Below are positions 43,481 to 52,784 of a stretch of DNA of 64,000 nucleotides, in pieces (the first letter of the stretch is position 1; each line of letters begins with the position of its first letter). The position numbers and the translations under genes were made by a program. This DNA is from Bordetella genomosp. 9 (lineage in GTDB: Bacteria; Pseudomonadota; Gammaproteobacteria; Burkholderiales; Burkholderiaceae_B): contig NZ_NEVJ01000003.1 in NCBI RefSeq assembly GCF_002261425.1, forward strand, positions 3,038,001 to 3,102,000, in the 5' to 3' direction. The notes beneath the pieces were generated by a model, which saw only the letters and a list, made by a program, of their open reading frames with translations, did no database searches and was not told where the DNA came from.

Positions 43481-44650
43481 TCAACGCCCAGAAGCTTGCT
43501 CGATCAGCAGCCGTTTGAAAAGAGGGACGGCATCCACCCAGCGCATGCCCGTATTGCGCAGCCAGGCAGCGGGGGCGGCCCGGCTGGTGAAGAGCTTGTG
43601 CAGGCCGTCCGTCGCCAGGCGCATGGCCAGCACCGGTTCGGCGCGGGCACGCTGGTAGCGCCGCAGGACCCTTGGATCGCCCGCGCTGCGATAAGGTTCA
43701 CGCCCCGCGACGATGGTCGCCAGGGTTTCGGCGTCCCCCAGTCCCAGGTTCAGGCCCTGTCCCGCCAGGGGATGCACGCGATGCGCCGCGTCCCCCACCA
43801 GGGCCACGCCGGGCGCGGTCATGGGGCCGTGCTCCAGGAACAGCGGAAAACCGTGCAGGCCGATATTCATGCGCAGCGCACCGAGACGCCCTTGCGTCAC
43901 CGCCGCCAGGTGCGCGGCCACGGCGGCCGCCTGCGCGTCGGCGGGCAGCGCCTGCAAGGCCTGCGCGCGCGCGGAAGGCGCCGACCACACCATGGACACC
44001 TGAGGACCACGCGCCGTGTCGGGCAAGGGCAGCAGGGCCAGCACGCCTTCGTCGTGGAACCACTGCATGGCGGCGCCGTGGTGCGGCAGCGCCGCGTCCA
44101 GGTTGCTCACCAGGCCAACCTGGCCGTAGGGCGTGGAATGCTGCTTCAGGCCGGCCGCCGTACGCAGCGGCGACCCGGCGCCGTCAGCGCCTATCGCCAG
44201 GTCCGTACGCAGCTGGGCGCCGTTTTCCGTGAGCACGGCGCCGGCCTGGAAGCCGGCGCAGCGGTCGGCGATCCACGGAATGCCGGACAGGCGTACCGCC
44301 TGGGCCAGCACCCGCTCGATTTCGGCGGCCTCCACGATCCAGGCCAGGTGCGGCTGGGCGGCCTGCCAGGCGTCCAGGGTGACGGAGCCGTCCGCGTCGC
44401 CATGAATTTCCATGGTGTCGACCGGTGCGATGCGCGCCGCCGGCAGGGCATCCCAGATCCCGAGGGCGGCCAGGAAACGCTGGCTGGCCGGCGACAGCGC
44501 ATACACGCGGGGCGCGTAGTGCTCTGCCTGGGCCGGCGGCACGGCCGCGGCGGGCGCCAGTACCGTGACCGGCTGCTTCCGGCGCGCCAGCGCCAGGGCG
44601 GTCGCCAGGCCGACGATGCCGGCGCCGCAGACAAGAATTCCCTGTTTCAT
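43481..44650 (-). CDS. UbiH/UbiF/VisC-family FAD monooxygenase
   Basis: 389-residue flavin hydroxylase, most likely acting on the ubiquinone ring. FAD motifs are ILVCGAGIVGLATALALARR at the N-terminus and LVGDAAHRVHPLAGQGLNLG near residue 280, diagnostic of the family. A DG motif reads LAIGADGAGS. Which ring position it hydroxylates cannot be told. ATG 44650 overlaps the mltA stop by four bases; upstream in-frame codons lie in mltA. The pair appears to be cotranscribed. Confidence 0.9.
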   Translation of the reverse strand: MKQGILVCGAGIVGLATALALARRKQPVTVLAPAAAVPPAQAEHYAPRVYALSPASQRFLAALGIWDALPAARIAPVDTMEIHGDADGSVTLDAWQAAQPHLAWIVEAAEIERVLAQAVRLSGIPWIADRCAGFQAGAVLTENGAQLRTDLAIGADGAGSPLRTAAGLKQHSTPYGQVGLVSNLDAALPHHGAAMQWFHDEGVLALLPLPDTARGPQVSMVWSAPSARAQALQALPADAQAAAVAAHLAAVTQGRLGALRMNIGLHGFPLFLEHGPMTAPGVALVGDAAHRVHPLAGQGLNLGLGDAETLATIVAGREPYRSAGDPRVLRRYQRARAEPVLAMRLATDGLHKLFTSRAAPAAWLRNTGMRWVDAVPLFKRLLIEQASGR

Positions 44651-45972
44651 CGCGCGCTGGGCTCCCCGGCCTGCTTGGGCCACAAAATCCACATCTGGCC
44701 GCGCTGCTTCATGCGGCCCGCCATCTGGCCGGCGGCATCGCCGTAGCCCCAATAGAAATCAGCGCGCGCGGCGCCGCGGATGGCGGTGCCGGTGTCCTGC
44801 GCGAAGACCAGCCGGTCCAGCGGACGGTCCGTTCCGGGCCAGCTGGTGCCCAGGAAAACCGGCGTGCCGAGCGGCACGAACGAGGTATCCACGGCGATCG
44901 ACCGGCGCGCCGTCAGGCTCAGGCCATACGCGCCGCGCGGACCCGCCTCCGGATCGGTGACTGCCTCTTCCTTGAAGAAAACCACCGCCGGATTGGCGTT
45001 CAGCATCTCGCGCACCCGCTGGGGATTGCGCTGCGCCCAGGCGCGGATGTTCTGCATCGAAGCCTGGTCCGCCGTCAATTCGCCTTTGTCGACCAGCCAG
45101 CGGCCGATGGAGACGTAGGGCTGTCCGTTGTGGTCGGCGTAGGCCACGCGTATCGTCTTGCCGGCATCCGGGCCGTCCGTCAGGAGCACGCGGCCGGAGC
45201 CCTGCACCTGCAGGAAGAAGTTGTCGACCGGATCGTCCACGTAGACCAGCGCCGGCGGACGCCGCGCGGGATTGTTCTCGAGCTCGGCGCGGGTGTCATA
45301 AGGCACGACGCGCTTGCCGTCCAGCTTGCCACGCACCCGCTTGCCCGCCAGCTCGGGGTAGATGGACCCGAGGTCGATGGTCAGCAGATCCTTGGGCGGG
45401 GCGTAGAGCGGCCATTGGTTCAGCCCGCCCTGCACGCGCGAACCGCGCACCAGGGGTTCGTAGTAGCCCGTGACCATGTTCGACGCCGGCTTGCCGTCCG
45501 GGGCCAGCAGGCGCCAGGGCTGCAGATACGTCTGCAGGAAGCGCCGCACGCTTTCCGCGTCGGTGGCGACGGGCCGGCGCGAGGCGTCTATCGCCGCGGC
45601 GCACACGGGCTGCCAGGCGCGCGGCGTGGCCCGCGCCGGCAGGGTCAGGTTGCCGGACGTCGGCCGCATCAGGCCCTTGCAATTGCGCAGGAACACCTGC
45701 CAGAACTGGGCCAGGTCGTCGTCGCGCCAGGCGGGAATGTCGCTGAAATTGACGCGCTGGAAGCGGCCCGCCAACGGCCGGGTCGGCGAGTCGGGCAGGC
45801 TGGCCAGGGGCGGCACCACCAGGGGCGTTTCCGCGGCGGGGCTGGCGGCCGCGCCCGCGCCGGGCGTGGTGGCGGCCTCTTCCGGAGGAATGCCGTTTTC
45901 GACGGTGGAACAGCCGGCCAGGATGAGGCCCAGCAGGGCAAGCGGGGCCAGGCGATACAGGGAATGCTTCAT
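44647..45972 (-). CDS. mltA: Membrane-bound lytic murein transglycosylase A
   Basis: 441-residue outer-membrane lipoprotein that cleaves glycan strands to 1,6-anhydro products. The lipobox LAGC is at about residues 18-21, followed by a Pro/Ala-rich linker. The MltA domain includes TGYYEPLVRGSRV, and the 3D domain carries QDTGTAIRGAARADFYWGYG with the catalytic aspartate. The length is in the family's range. Downstream genes overlap it. Confidence 0.94.
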   Translation of the reverse strand: MKHSLYRLAPLALLGLILAGCSTVENGIPPEEAATTPGAGAAASPAAETPLVVPPLASLPDSPTRPLAGRFQRVNFSDIPAWRDDDLAQFWQVFLRNCKGLMRPTSGNLTLPARATPRAWQPVCAAAIDASRRPVATDAESVRRFLQTYLQPWRLLAPDGKPASNMVTGYYEPLVRGSRVQGGLNQWPLYAPPKDLLTIDLGSIYPELAGKRVRGKLDGKRVVPYDTRAELENNPARRPPALVYVDDPVDNFFLQVQGSGRVLLTDGPDAGKTIRVAYADHNGQPYVSIGRWLVDKGELTADQASMQNIRAWAQRNPQRVREMLNANPAVVFFKEEAVTDPEAGPRGAYGLSLTARRSIAVDTSFVPLGTPVFLGTSWPGTDRPLDRLVFAQDTGTAIRGAARADFYWGYGDAAGQMAGRMKQRGQMWILWPKQAGEPSAR

Positions 45973-46024
45973 CTAAAAGGGGGCGGTATCTGGGCGTGCC
46001 CGCGACGGATGCGCGGGCGGAGTG

Positions 46025-46399
46025 TCAATGCAGGGTGCGCGGCATGGCCAGCAGGAATTCCTCTATCTGCACCTCGAAGGGAATGCCATTTTCGCCGACG
46101 CAATGGTAGCTGCCCCGCATGGTGCCCACGGGCGTGGGCAGCGGACAGCCGCTGGTGTATTCGAAGGTTTCGCCAGGCGCGAGCAGCGGTTGCTGGCCGA
46201 CCACGCCCAGGCCGCGCACTTCCCTGACGCGCTGGTTGCCGTCCGTGATGATCCAATGCCGGCTGATCACCTGGGCCGGATGCTCGCCGGTATTGGTGAT
46301 GCGCACGGTATAGGCGAACACATATTCCTGTTCGCCCGGATTGGACTGCTCCGCCACGTAGCGCGGCTCGACAGCAACGGTTAGGTCGTAGGGTTTCAC
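46025..46399 (-). CDS. apaG: ApaG
   Basis: 124-residue beta-sandwich protein, an ApaG/Co2+-Mg2+-efflux-associated family member of uncertain role. VEPRYVAEQS, YVFAYTVRITNTGEHPAQV, RHWIITDGNQRVREVRGLGVVG, EYTSGCPLPTPVGTMRGSY and VPIEEF-like endings are family hallmarks. The start is GTG 46399 (VKPYDLTV), matching the usual MKPYDL start, with GGAAAG upstream. It lies divergent from rpe across 100 bases and just before mltA. Confidence 0.93.
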   Translation of the reverse strand: MKPYDLTVAVEPRYVAEQSNPGEQEYVFAYTVRITNTGEHPAQVISRHWIITDGNQRVREVRGLGVVGQQPLLAPGETFEYTSGCPLPTPVGTMRGSYHCVGENGIPFEVQIEEFLLAMPRTLH

Positions 46400-46499
46400 T
46401 GGCTTTCCGGCCTTTAGGGGTGGGTCGGTCGATTGGACAGCGGGCGTCGATCCCGGCGAACTACAATATTGGCACATTATCCCTTGAATGCCGCCGACC

Positions 46500-47204
46500 A
46501 TGTCCTTCCTATCCCCGGCCACCCGCATCGCGCCCAGCATCCTGTCCGCCGACTTCGCCCGCCTGGGCGAAGAAGTGCGCAACGTCGTCGCGGCGGGCGC
46601 CGACTGGATCCACTTCGACGTCATGGACAACCATTACGTGCCGAACCTGACGATAGGCCCCATGGTGTGCGCGGCGATCCGGCCGCACGTGGAAGTGCCC
46701 ATCGACGTGCACCTGATGGTCGAACCGGTGGACGAACTCGTGCCCCAGTTCGCCAAGGCGGGGGCCAACATTATTTCCTTCCATCCCGAAGCCACGCGCC
46801 ACGTCGACCGCACGCTGTCGCTGATCCGCGACCATGGCTGCAAGGCGGGGATGGTGTTCAACCCGGCCACGTCCCTGGACCACATGGACTACGTGATGGA
46901 CAAGCTGGACGTCGTCCTGATCATGTCCGTGAACCCCGGCTTCGGCGGCCAGAGCTTCCTGCCTTCGGCGCTGCACAAGCTGCGCGAAGCGCGCGCGCGC
47001 ATCGACCGCTGGGCCCTGGAAGGCGGCCAGCACATCGCCCTGGAAGTCGACGGCGGCGTCAAGGTCGACAACATCGCGGAAATCCGCGCGGCGGGCGCCG
47101 ACACCTTCGTCGCGGGATCGGCCATCTTCGGCCACCCCGACTATGCCCGGATCATCGGCGACATGCGCGAGCAGATCGCCCGGGCCGGCACGTTGTCCGC
47201 CTGA
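46500..47204 (+). CDS. rpe: Ribulose-phosphate 3-epimerase
   Basis: About 234-residue TIM-barrel enzyme interconverting ribulose-5-phosphate and xylulose-5-phosphate. [41 protein letters not shown] and [16 protein letters not shown] segments carry the metal ligands (His, Asp, His, Asp) and phosphate loop. ATG 46500 gives the usual N-terminus; ATG 46488 would add four residues. It forms an rpe-gph-trpEGDC order common in gamma- and betaproteobacteria. Confidence 0.95.
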   Translation: MSFLSPATRIAPSILSADFARLGEEVRNVVAAGADWIHFDVMDNHYVPNLTIGPMVCAAIRPHVEVPIDVHLMVEPVDELVPQFAKAGANIISFHPEATRHVDRTLSLIRDHGCKAGMVFNPATSLDHMDYVMDKLDVVLIMSVNPGFGGQSFLPSALHKLREARARIDRWALEGGQHIALEVDGGVKVDNIAEIRAAGADTFVAGSAIFGHPDYARIIGDMREQIARAGTLSA

Positions 47205-47253
47205 ACCGGCGTCCCGCATCTTGGCCTGTTTCCGGGCCTGAAGGAAATCCGCT

Positions 47254-47997
47254 ATGAAACCCTTCCAAGCCGCCCTGCTCGACCTGGATGGCACCCTGCT
47301 GGATTCCGTGCCGGACCTGGCCACGGCGGCCAACGCCATGCGCGTCGAACTGGGGATGCCGCCGCTGCGCGAAGACGTCATCGCCACGTTCGTCGGCAAA
47401 GGGGTGGACCGGCTCGTGGAGCGCGCGCTGGCCGGCTCGCAGGACCACGATACGCTGGATGCGGAGCTGTACGCCCGCGGGCGCACCTCTTTCTACCGCC
47501 ACTATCACTTGGTGAACGGCGACAAGGCCGCGGTCTTCGACGGCGTGCTGGACGGGCTGAAGGCGATGCGCGAGCAGGGGCTCAAGCTGGCGGTCGTGAC
47601 CAACAAGGCGACGGAATTCACGATACCGCTGCTGCAGCGCACCGGCCTGGCCGGTTTCTTCGCGGCGGTCGTCTGCGGCGACACCTGCGCCCGCAAGAAA
47701 CCCGACCCGCAGCCGGTGCTGCACGCCTGCTCGCTGCTGGGCGTGCGCCCGGACCGCGCCGTGACCATCGGCGATTCCATCAACGACGCGCAGGCCGGGC
47801 GGGAAGCCGGCACGTCCGTGCTGGTCGTGCCCTACGGGTACAACGAAGGCGTCGATGTGCGCACGCTGGACGTCGATGGTATAGTATCGTCGCTGGTCGA
47901 AGCCGCGCAGTGGATCGCGCGGGGCGGCGCCCAGTCGGGGATCGCCCCCGGCCGAGGCGTGCTTTCTACCGGCACCCACGCTGAAAAATTCGACTGA
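47254..47997 (+). CDS. gph: Phosphoglycolate phosphatase
   Basis: 247-residue HAD-superfamily phosphatase that removes 2-phosphoglycolate arising from oxidative DNA-end repair or Rubisco. Motif I DLDGTLLDS carries the nucleophile Asp, motif II VVTNK the Thr, and motif III K-(P-D-P)-GDSINDAQAG the Mg2+ aspartates. The cap domain is helical (MRVELGMPPLREDVIATFVG). It lies 49 bases after rpe and immediately upstream of the trp leader. Confidence 0.94.
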   Translation: MKPFQAALLDLDGTLLDSVPDLATAANAMRVELGMPPLREDVIATFVGKGVDRLVERALAGSQDHDTLDAELYARGRTSFYRHYHLVNGDKAAVFDGVLDGLKAMREQGLKLAVVTNKATEFTIPLLQRTGLAGFFAAVVCGDTCARKKPDPQPVLHACSLLGVRPDRAVTIGDSINDAQAGREAGTSVLVVPYGYNEGVDVRTLDVDGIVSSLVEAAQWIARGGAQSGIAPGRGVLSTGTHAEKFD

Positions 47998-48038
47998 CAG
48001 CTAAAACTGACAGATACCCAAGCAGACCCGCGAACGAA

Positions 48039-48113
48039 ATGAACGTCTCCACCCCCATCCAAATGCTCGGCGCCTCGTGGCGTTGGTGGCGTTTGTCTTC
48101 CGGGTGGCGATGA
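48039..48113 (+). CDS. trpL: trp operon leader peptide
   Basis: 24-codon peptide: ATG at 48039, TGA at 48111. It ends WRWWRLSSGWR, so four of the last 11 codons are Trp (TGG). It lies 65 bases before an attenuator hairpin and 150 bases before trpE. Translation stalling at these codons when charged tRNA-Trp is scarce would favour an antiterminator and allow trpE transcription. It is too short for standard gene callers. Confidence 0.88.
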   Translation: MNVSTPIQMLGASWRWWRLSSGWR

Positions 48114-48177
48114 AGCGATAAGCGAGCTAGTCCCGGCGTCCGACGTTCACGAACCAGGCGCCGCAGCAGAATCCCCA

Positions 48178-48217
48178 AAGCCCGGAACCAGCATACTGGC
48201 CGGGCTTTTTGTTTTTC
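48178..48217 (+). promoter_or_regulatory. trp attenuator terminator
   Basis: A stem AAGCCCGG pairs with CCGGGCTT and encloses a further CCAG-CATA-CTGG pair; the hairpin is followed by TTTTTGTTTTT. It is a strong intrinsic terminator 47 bases before trpE. The leader between trpL and this hairpin has CCCGGCG and CCAGGCGC stretches that can pair with its left arm as an antiterminator, the classic layout. Confidence 0.85.
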
Positions 48218-48263
48218 GTCTTTCGCCCGGCTCGACAGCAGAAAGAACCCGAACGAGACCGAT

Positions 48264-49784
48264 ATGACAGAACTGGAATTCAAAGCCCTCGCCAACCAAG
48301 GCTACAACCGTATCCCGCTGGTGGCCGACACCTACGCCGACCTGGACACGCCGCTGGCGATCTACCTGAAGCTGGCCCATTCAGGCCCGGAAAACGGCCG
48401 CAACAGCTGCCTGCTGGAATCCGTGGTCGGAGGCGAGCGCTTCGGCCGCTATTCCTTCATCGGCCTGCCGGCCCACACCGTCATCCAGGCGCGCGGCACG
48501 GTGACGGAAGTCGTGCGCGAGGGCAAGGTCGTGGAAACGCATCATGGCGATCCCCTGGCCTTCATCGAACAGTACCAGTCCCGTTTCAAGGTCGCGCTGC
48601 GTCCGGGCATGCCGCGCTTCGCCGGCGGCCTGGCGGGCTATTTCGGCTACGACACGGTACGGCACATCGAGCCGCGCCTGGGCCCGGCGGTCAAGCCCTT
48701 CCCGCCCGGCATGGACGAAGGCACGCCGGACATCATGCTGCTGCACGTGGACGAACTGGTCATCGTCGATAACCTGGCCGGCCGCATCTACCTGATGGTC
48801 TACGCGGATCCGGCGCAGCCGGAGGCCTATGCCCGCGCGCAGCAGCGGCTGCGCGAACTGCGCCAGAAGCTGCGCAAGCCCGTGGACATCCCCTACAGCC
48901 ACGCCAGCATGCAGACGGAGGAAAGGCGCGACTTCAAGAAGGAAGACTACCTGGCCGCCGTCAGGCGCGCCAAGGAATACATCGCCGCCGGCGACCTGAT
49001 GCAGGTGCAGGTGGGCCAGGTCATCACCAAGCCCTTCCGCGATTCGCCCCTGTCGCTGTACCGGTCGCTGCGCTCGCTGAACCCGTCGCCGTATATGTAC
49101 TTCTGGAATTTCGGCGATTTCCACGTGGTCGGCTCGTCGCCCGAGATCCTGGTCCGCCAGGAGCGCGTCGTGGAAGACGGCGAGCCCAAGTCGCGCATCA
49201 CCATCCGGCCGCTGGCCGGCACCCGCAAGCGCGGCACGACGCCGGAAGAAGACGCCGCCCTGGCCGCCGAACTGCAGGCGGACCCCAAGGAAATCGCCGA
49301 ACACGTCATGCTGATCGACCTCGCCCGCAACGACGTGGGCCGCGTGGCCGAGACCGGATCGGTGAAAGTCACCGACACCATGGCCATCGAACGCTATTCC
49401 CACGTGATGCACCTGGTGTCCAACGTGGCGGGCAACCTGGACCCCGCCATGACCAGCATGGACGTGCTGCGCGCGGCCTTCCCCGCCGGCACGCTGACCG
49501 GCGCGCCCAAGGTGCGCGCCATGGAAATCATCGACGAACTGGAACCCGTGCGCCGCGGCATCTACGGCGGCGCGGCGGGCTACCTGAGCTACGGCGGCGA
49601 AATGGACGTGGCCATCGCCATCCGCACCGGGGTGATCAAGGACGGCACCCTGTTCGTGCAGGCCGCCGCCGGCATCGTCGCCGATTCCAATCCGGAATCC
49701 GAATGGGCGGAAACCGAAGCCAAGGCCCGCGCGGTGCTGCGCGCCGCCGAGCAGGTTCAGAACGGCCTGGACCAGCCGTTCTGA
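48264..49784 (+). CDS. trpE: Anthranilate synthase component I
   Basis: 506-residue chorismate-using enzyme, the first step of tryptophan synthesis. The LLES motif (NSCLLESV) near residue 52 binds feedback-inhibitory Trp. The chorismate-binding C-terminal half contains DLMQVQVGQ, NPSPYMYFWNFGDFHVVGSSPE, RPLAGTRKRG, HVMLIDLARNDVGRVA and FPAGTLTGAPKVRAMEIIDELE. It is controlled by the leader and attenuator just upstream and followed by trpG. Confidence 0.96.
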   Translation: MTELEFKALANQGYNRIPLVADTYADLDTPLAIYLKLAHSGPENGRNSCLLESVVGGERFGRYSFIGLPAHTVIQARGTVTEVVREGKVVETHHGDPLAFIEQYQSRFKVALRPGMPRFAGGLAGYFGYDTVRHIEPRLGPAVKPFPPGMDEGTPDIMLLHVDELVIVDNLAGRIYLMVYADPAQPEAYARAQQRLRELRQKLRKPVDIPYSHASMQTEERRDFKKEDYLAAVRRAKEYIAAGDLMQVQVGQVITKPFRDSPLSLYRSLRSLNPSPYMYFWNFGDFHVVGSSPEILVRQERVVEDGEPKSRITIRPLAGTRKRGTTPEEDAALAAELQADPKEIAEHVMLIDLARNDVGRVAETGSVKVTDTMAIERYSHVMHLVSNVAGNLDPAMTSMDVLRAAFPAGTLTGAPKVRAMEIIDELEPVRRGIYGGAAGYLSYGGEMDVAIAIRTGVIKDGTLFVQAAAGIVADSNPESEWAETEAKARAVLRAAEQVQNGLDQPF

Positions 49785-49823
49785 ACCGCCGGACACCCCG
49801 AGAACTGGAACAAGGGTAGAGCC

Positions 49824-50393
49824 ATGAGCCTCCTGATGATCGACAACTACGACTCCTTCACCTACAACCTGGTGCAGTATTTCGGCGAACTGGGCGAAGA
49901 CGTGCGCGTCGCGCGCAACGACCAGATCACCCTGGAAGAAATCGCCGCGATGAAGCCCGACCGCATCTGCGTGTCGCCCGGCCCCTGCTCGCCCACCGAG
50001 GCGGGCATCTCGGTGCCGGTGATCCAGGAATTCGGCGGGCGGATTCCCATCCTGGGCGTGTGCCTGGGCCACCAGGCCATCGGCACGGCCTTCGGCGGCG
50101 ATATCGTGCGCGCGCCGACCATCATGCATGGCAAGACGGTGCGGATCAGCCACACGGGCACGGACATCTTCACTGGCCTGCCCACCCCGTACACGGTGAT
50201 CCGGTACAACTCGCTGACCATCGCGCCCGACACGCTGCCCGATTGCCTGGAAGCCACCGCCACCGCCGAGGACGGCGACATCATGGGCGTGCGTCACAAA
50301 AGGCTGCCCATATACGGGGTACAGTTCCATCCCGAATCGGTGCTGAGCGAACACGGGCATGCCTTGATGCGCAATTTCCTGAACATCCGATAA
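49824..50393 (+). CDS. trpG: Anthranilate synthase component II (glutamine amidotransferase)
   Basis: 189-residue class I glutamine amidotransferase that supplies ammonia to Trp[20 protein letters not shown] is the family start, the catalytic Cys lies in [12 protein letters not shown], and His and Glu in [15 protein letters not shown]. It is separate from trpD, not fused, and may also serve PabB in folate synthesis, as in many bacteria. Confidence 0.95.
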   Translation: MSLLMIDNYDSFTYNLVQYFGELGEDVRVARNDQITLEEIAAMKPDRICVSPGPCSPTEAGISVPVIQEFGGRIPILGVCLGHQAIGTAFGGDIVRAPTIMHGKTVRISHTGTDIFTGLPTPYTVIRYNSLTIAPDTLPDCLEATATAEDGDIMGVRHKRLPIYGVQFHPESVLSEHGHALMRNFLNIR

Positions 50394-50429
50394 AGAACCG
50401 GGAAGCCGGTCCACCAGGAGGGAGTCCAT

Positions 50430-51455
50430 ATGACCATCACCGCGACCGAGGCGCTGACCCGCTGCATCGAGCACCGCGAGATCTTTCACGACGAGATGCT
50501 GCACCTGATGCGCATGCTGATGAGCGGTGAAATGTCCCCGCAGATCGCCACGGCCTTGCTGATGGGCCTGCGGGTCAAGAAGGAAACCATAGGCGAAATC
50601 ACCGCCGCCGCGCAGGTCATGCGCGAGTTCGCCACCCCCGTCCATACGCCCTATCCCGAGCAATTGCTGGACATGTGCGGCACCGGCGGCGACGGCAGCC
50701 AGACCTTCAACATCTCCACCGCCGCCATGTTCGTCGCCGCCGCCGCGGGCGCCAAGGTCGCCAAGCACGGCGGCCGCAGCGCATCGTCGTCCTCGGGCAG
50801 CGCCGACGTCCTGGAGGCGCTGGGCGCGAACCTGCAGATCAATCCGGAACAGGTCGCCGAATGCATCGCCAACGTGGGCATCGGCTTCATGTTCGCGCCC
50901 GCCCACCATGGCGCCATGAAGAATGTCGCCGCGGTCCGCAAGGAACTGGGCGTGCGCACGATTTTCAACATCCTGGGCCCGCTGACCAACCCCGCCGGCG
51001 CGCAGAATCAGCTGATGGGCGTCTTCCATCCCGATCTGGTGGGCATACAGGTCCGCGTGCTGGAACGCCTGGGCTCGCGCCACGTGCTGGTGGTACATGG
51101 ACGCGACGGGATGGATGAAGCGTCCCTGGGCGCGGGCACCCTCGTGGGCGAGCTGAAAGACGGCAAGATCCTGGAATATGAAATCCATCCGGAAGACTAC
51201 GGGCTATCCATGATGTCCAACCGGGGGATCAAGGTGTCCAATCGTGAAGAATCGCGCGACCTCATCCTGGAAGCGCTGAACGACAAACCGGGCCCGGCAC
51301 GCGATATCGTTGCCCTGAACGCCGCCCTCGCCATCTATGCGGGCAACGTCGCTCCATCGATTGAAGCCGGCCTGAAACTGGCGGCTGATACGATTGCCTC
51401 TGGTGCCGCTCGCGGCAAGCTGGAAGAATTTTGCGCCTACACCCGGAAGTTTTGA
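50430..51455 (+). CDS. trpD: Anthranilate phosphoribosyltransferase
   Basis: 341-residue enzyme that joins anthranilate to PRPP. The PRPP/Mg loop reads [37 protein letters not shown] and [17 protein letters not shown] carry anthranilate and metal-binding residues. It is the third gene of the operon, 36 bases after trpG, and ends one base before the trpC start. Confidence 0.96.
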   Translation: MTITATEALTRCIEHREIFHDEMLHLMRMLMSGEMSPQIATALLMGLRVKKETIGEITAAAQVMREFATPVHTPYPEQLLDMCGTGGDGSQTFNISTAAMFVAAAAGAKVAKHGGRSASSSSGSADVLEALGANLQINPEQVAECIANVGIGFMFAPAHHGAMKNVAAVRKELGVRTIFNILGPLTNPAGAQNQLMGVFHPDLVGIQVRVLERLGSRHVLVVHGRDGMDEASLGAGTLVGELKDGKILEYEIHPEDYGLSMMSNRGIKVSNREESRDLILEALNDKPGPARDIVALNAALAIYAGNVAPSIEAGLKLAADTIASGAARGKLEEFCAYTRKF

Positions 51456-51456
51456 A

Positions 51457-52245
51457 ATGAACGACATTCTTGCGAAGATCCTCGCCGTCAAGGCCGAGGA
51501 AGTCGCCACCGCCCGCCAGATGCGCAGCGAAGCCGAGCTGCTGCGCGAAGCGCAAGCCCGCCAGGACGTGCGCGGCTTCGCCCAGGCGATCGAAGACAAG
51601 ATCGCGGCGGGCAAACCCGGCGTGATCGCCGAAATCAAAAAAGCCTCGCCGTCGCGCGGCGTCCTGCGTGAAAACTTCAGCCCGTCCGAGATCGCCGCGT
51701 CCTATGCGGTGCATGGCGCGGCCTGCCTGTCGGTGCTGACCGACGTGCAATTTTTCCAGGGCTCGCACGACCATCTGCGCCAGGCGCGCGCCGCCTGCCC
51801 GCTGCCGGTGCTGCGCAAGGATTTCATCATCGATCCCTACCAGGTGGTGTTTTCGCGCGCGCTGGGCGCGGACTGCGTACTGCTGATCGCGGCCGCGCTG
51901 GCGCCCACGCAGCTGAAGGACCTGGAAGCCTGCGCCATGGACCTGGGCATGGACGTGCTGGTGGAAGTGCACGACGCCGCCGAGCTGGAATTGGCCACGC
52001 AGCTGCGCACGCCGCTGATCGGCATCAACAACCGCAACCTGCGCACGTTCGAAACCACCTTGCAGACCACGCTGGACCTGCTGCCGCGGGTGCCCGCCGG
52101 CCGCCGCGTCGTCACCGAAAGCGGCATCCTGCGCCCGGAAGACATCCGCATGATGCGCGAAAGCAAGGTCGACGCCTTCCTGGTGGGCGAAGCCTTCATG
52201 CGCGCGCCGGATCCCGGCGCGGAACTGGCCAGGCTGATCGCCTGA
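51457..52245 (+). CDS. trpC: Indole-3-glycerol-phosphate synthase
   Basis: 262-residue TIM-barrel enzyme that closes the indole ring. [18 protein letters not shown] carries the catalytic Lys and Glu, [13 protein letters not shown] and [11 protein letters not shown] the next strands, and [13 protein letters not shown] and ESGIL the phosphate-binding end. It is monofunctional, without a TrpF domain. ATG 51457 begins one base after the trpD stop codon, so trpD and trpC are coupled. trpF, trpB and trpA are not in this operon. Confidence 0.96.
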   Translation: MNDILAKILAVKAEEVATARQMRSEAELLREAQARQDVRGFAQAIEDKIAAGKPGVIAEIKKASPSRGVLRENFSPSEIAASYAVHGAACLSVLTDVQFFQGSHDHLRQARAACPLPVLRKDFIIDPYQVVFSRALGADCVLLIAAALAPTQLKDLEACAMDLGMDVLVEVHDAAELELATQLRTPLIGINNRNLRTFETTLQTTLDLLPRVPAGRRVVTESGILRPEDIRMMRESKVDAFLVGEAFMRAPDPGAELARLIA

Positions 52246-52265
52246 AGCAGGACGGGATACAGAGC

Positions 52266-52784
52266 ATGGACGAAGCTTTCAGCCACCAGTTGTCGATGAC
52301 CATCCTGATGACCCCGGACATGGCCAATTTTTCCGGCAATGTCCATGGCGGCCACATCCTGAAGTACCTGGACCAGGTCGCCTATGCCTGCGCCAGCCGC
52401 TACGCCGGCCAGTACGTGGTCACGCTGTCGGTGGACCAGGTGGTGTTCCGCGAACCCATCCACGTGGGCGAACTGGTGACCTTCCTGGCCTCGGTCAATT
52501 ACACCGGCCGCACCTCCATGGAGATCGGCATCAAGGTGGTCACCGAGGACATCCGGCAGAAGCTGGTGCGCCACACCAACAGCTGCTACTTCACCATGGT
52601 GGCGGTGGACGAACTGGGCAATCCCACGCCGGTGCCGCCGCTGGAGCCGCGCAACGAAGAAGAGCGCCAGCGCTTCGAAGCCGCCGACCAGCGCCGCGCG
52701 CTGCGCCAGGAAATGCAGCGCCGCCACGTCGCCATCAAGCGCAACGTCGCGGACAGCGGAATCACCGCTGCAGAGCCTCGCTGA
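52266..52784 (+). CDS. Hotdog-fold acyl-CoA thioesterase
   Basis: 172-residue YciA/BACH-type thioesterase. LMTPDMANFSGNVHGGHILKYLDQVAYACASRY carries the catalytic Asn/Asp and Gly loop, and SVDQVVFREPIHVGELVTFLASV the central strands. The C-terminal 50 residues are a charged helix. It follows trpC by 20 bases and may be read from the trp promoter. Its tail overlaps the convergent sensor kinase gene by 23 bases. Confidence 0.9.
   Translation: MDEAFSHQLSMTILMTPDMANFSGNVHGGHILKYLDQVAYACASRYAGQYVVTLSVDQVVFREPIHVGELVTFLASVNYTGRTSMEIGIKVVTEDIRQKLVRHTNSCYFTMVAVDELGNPTPVPPLEPRNEEERQRFEAADQRRALRQEMQRRHVAIKRNVADSGITAAEPR

Noticed and set aside
48381..51188. A very long open frame on the strand opposite trpE-trpG-trpD
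   Set aside because: It mirrors strongly conserved trp genes. In high-GC DNA the opposite strand lacks stops by codon bias. The translation is His/Ala/Gly/Arg-rich with no fold or ribosome site.
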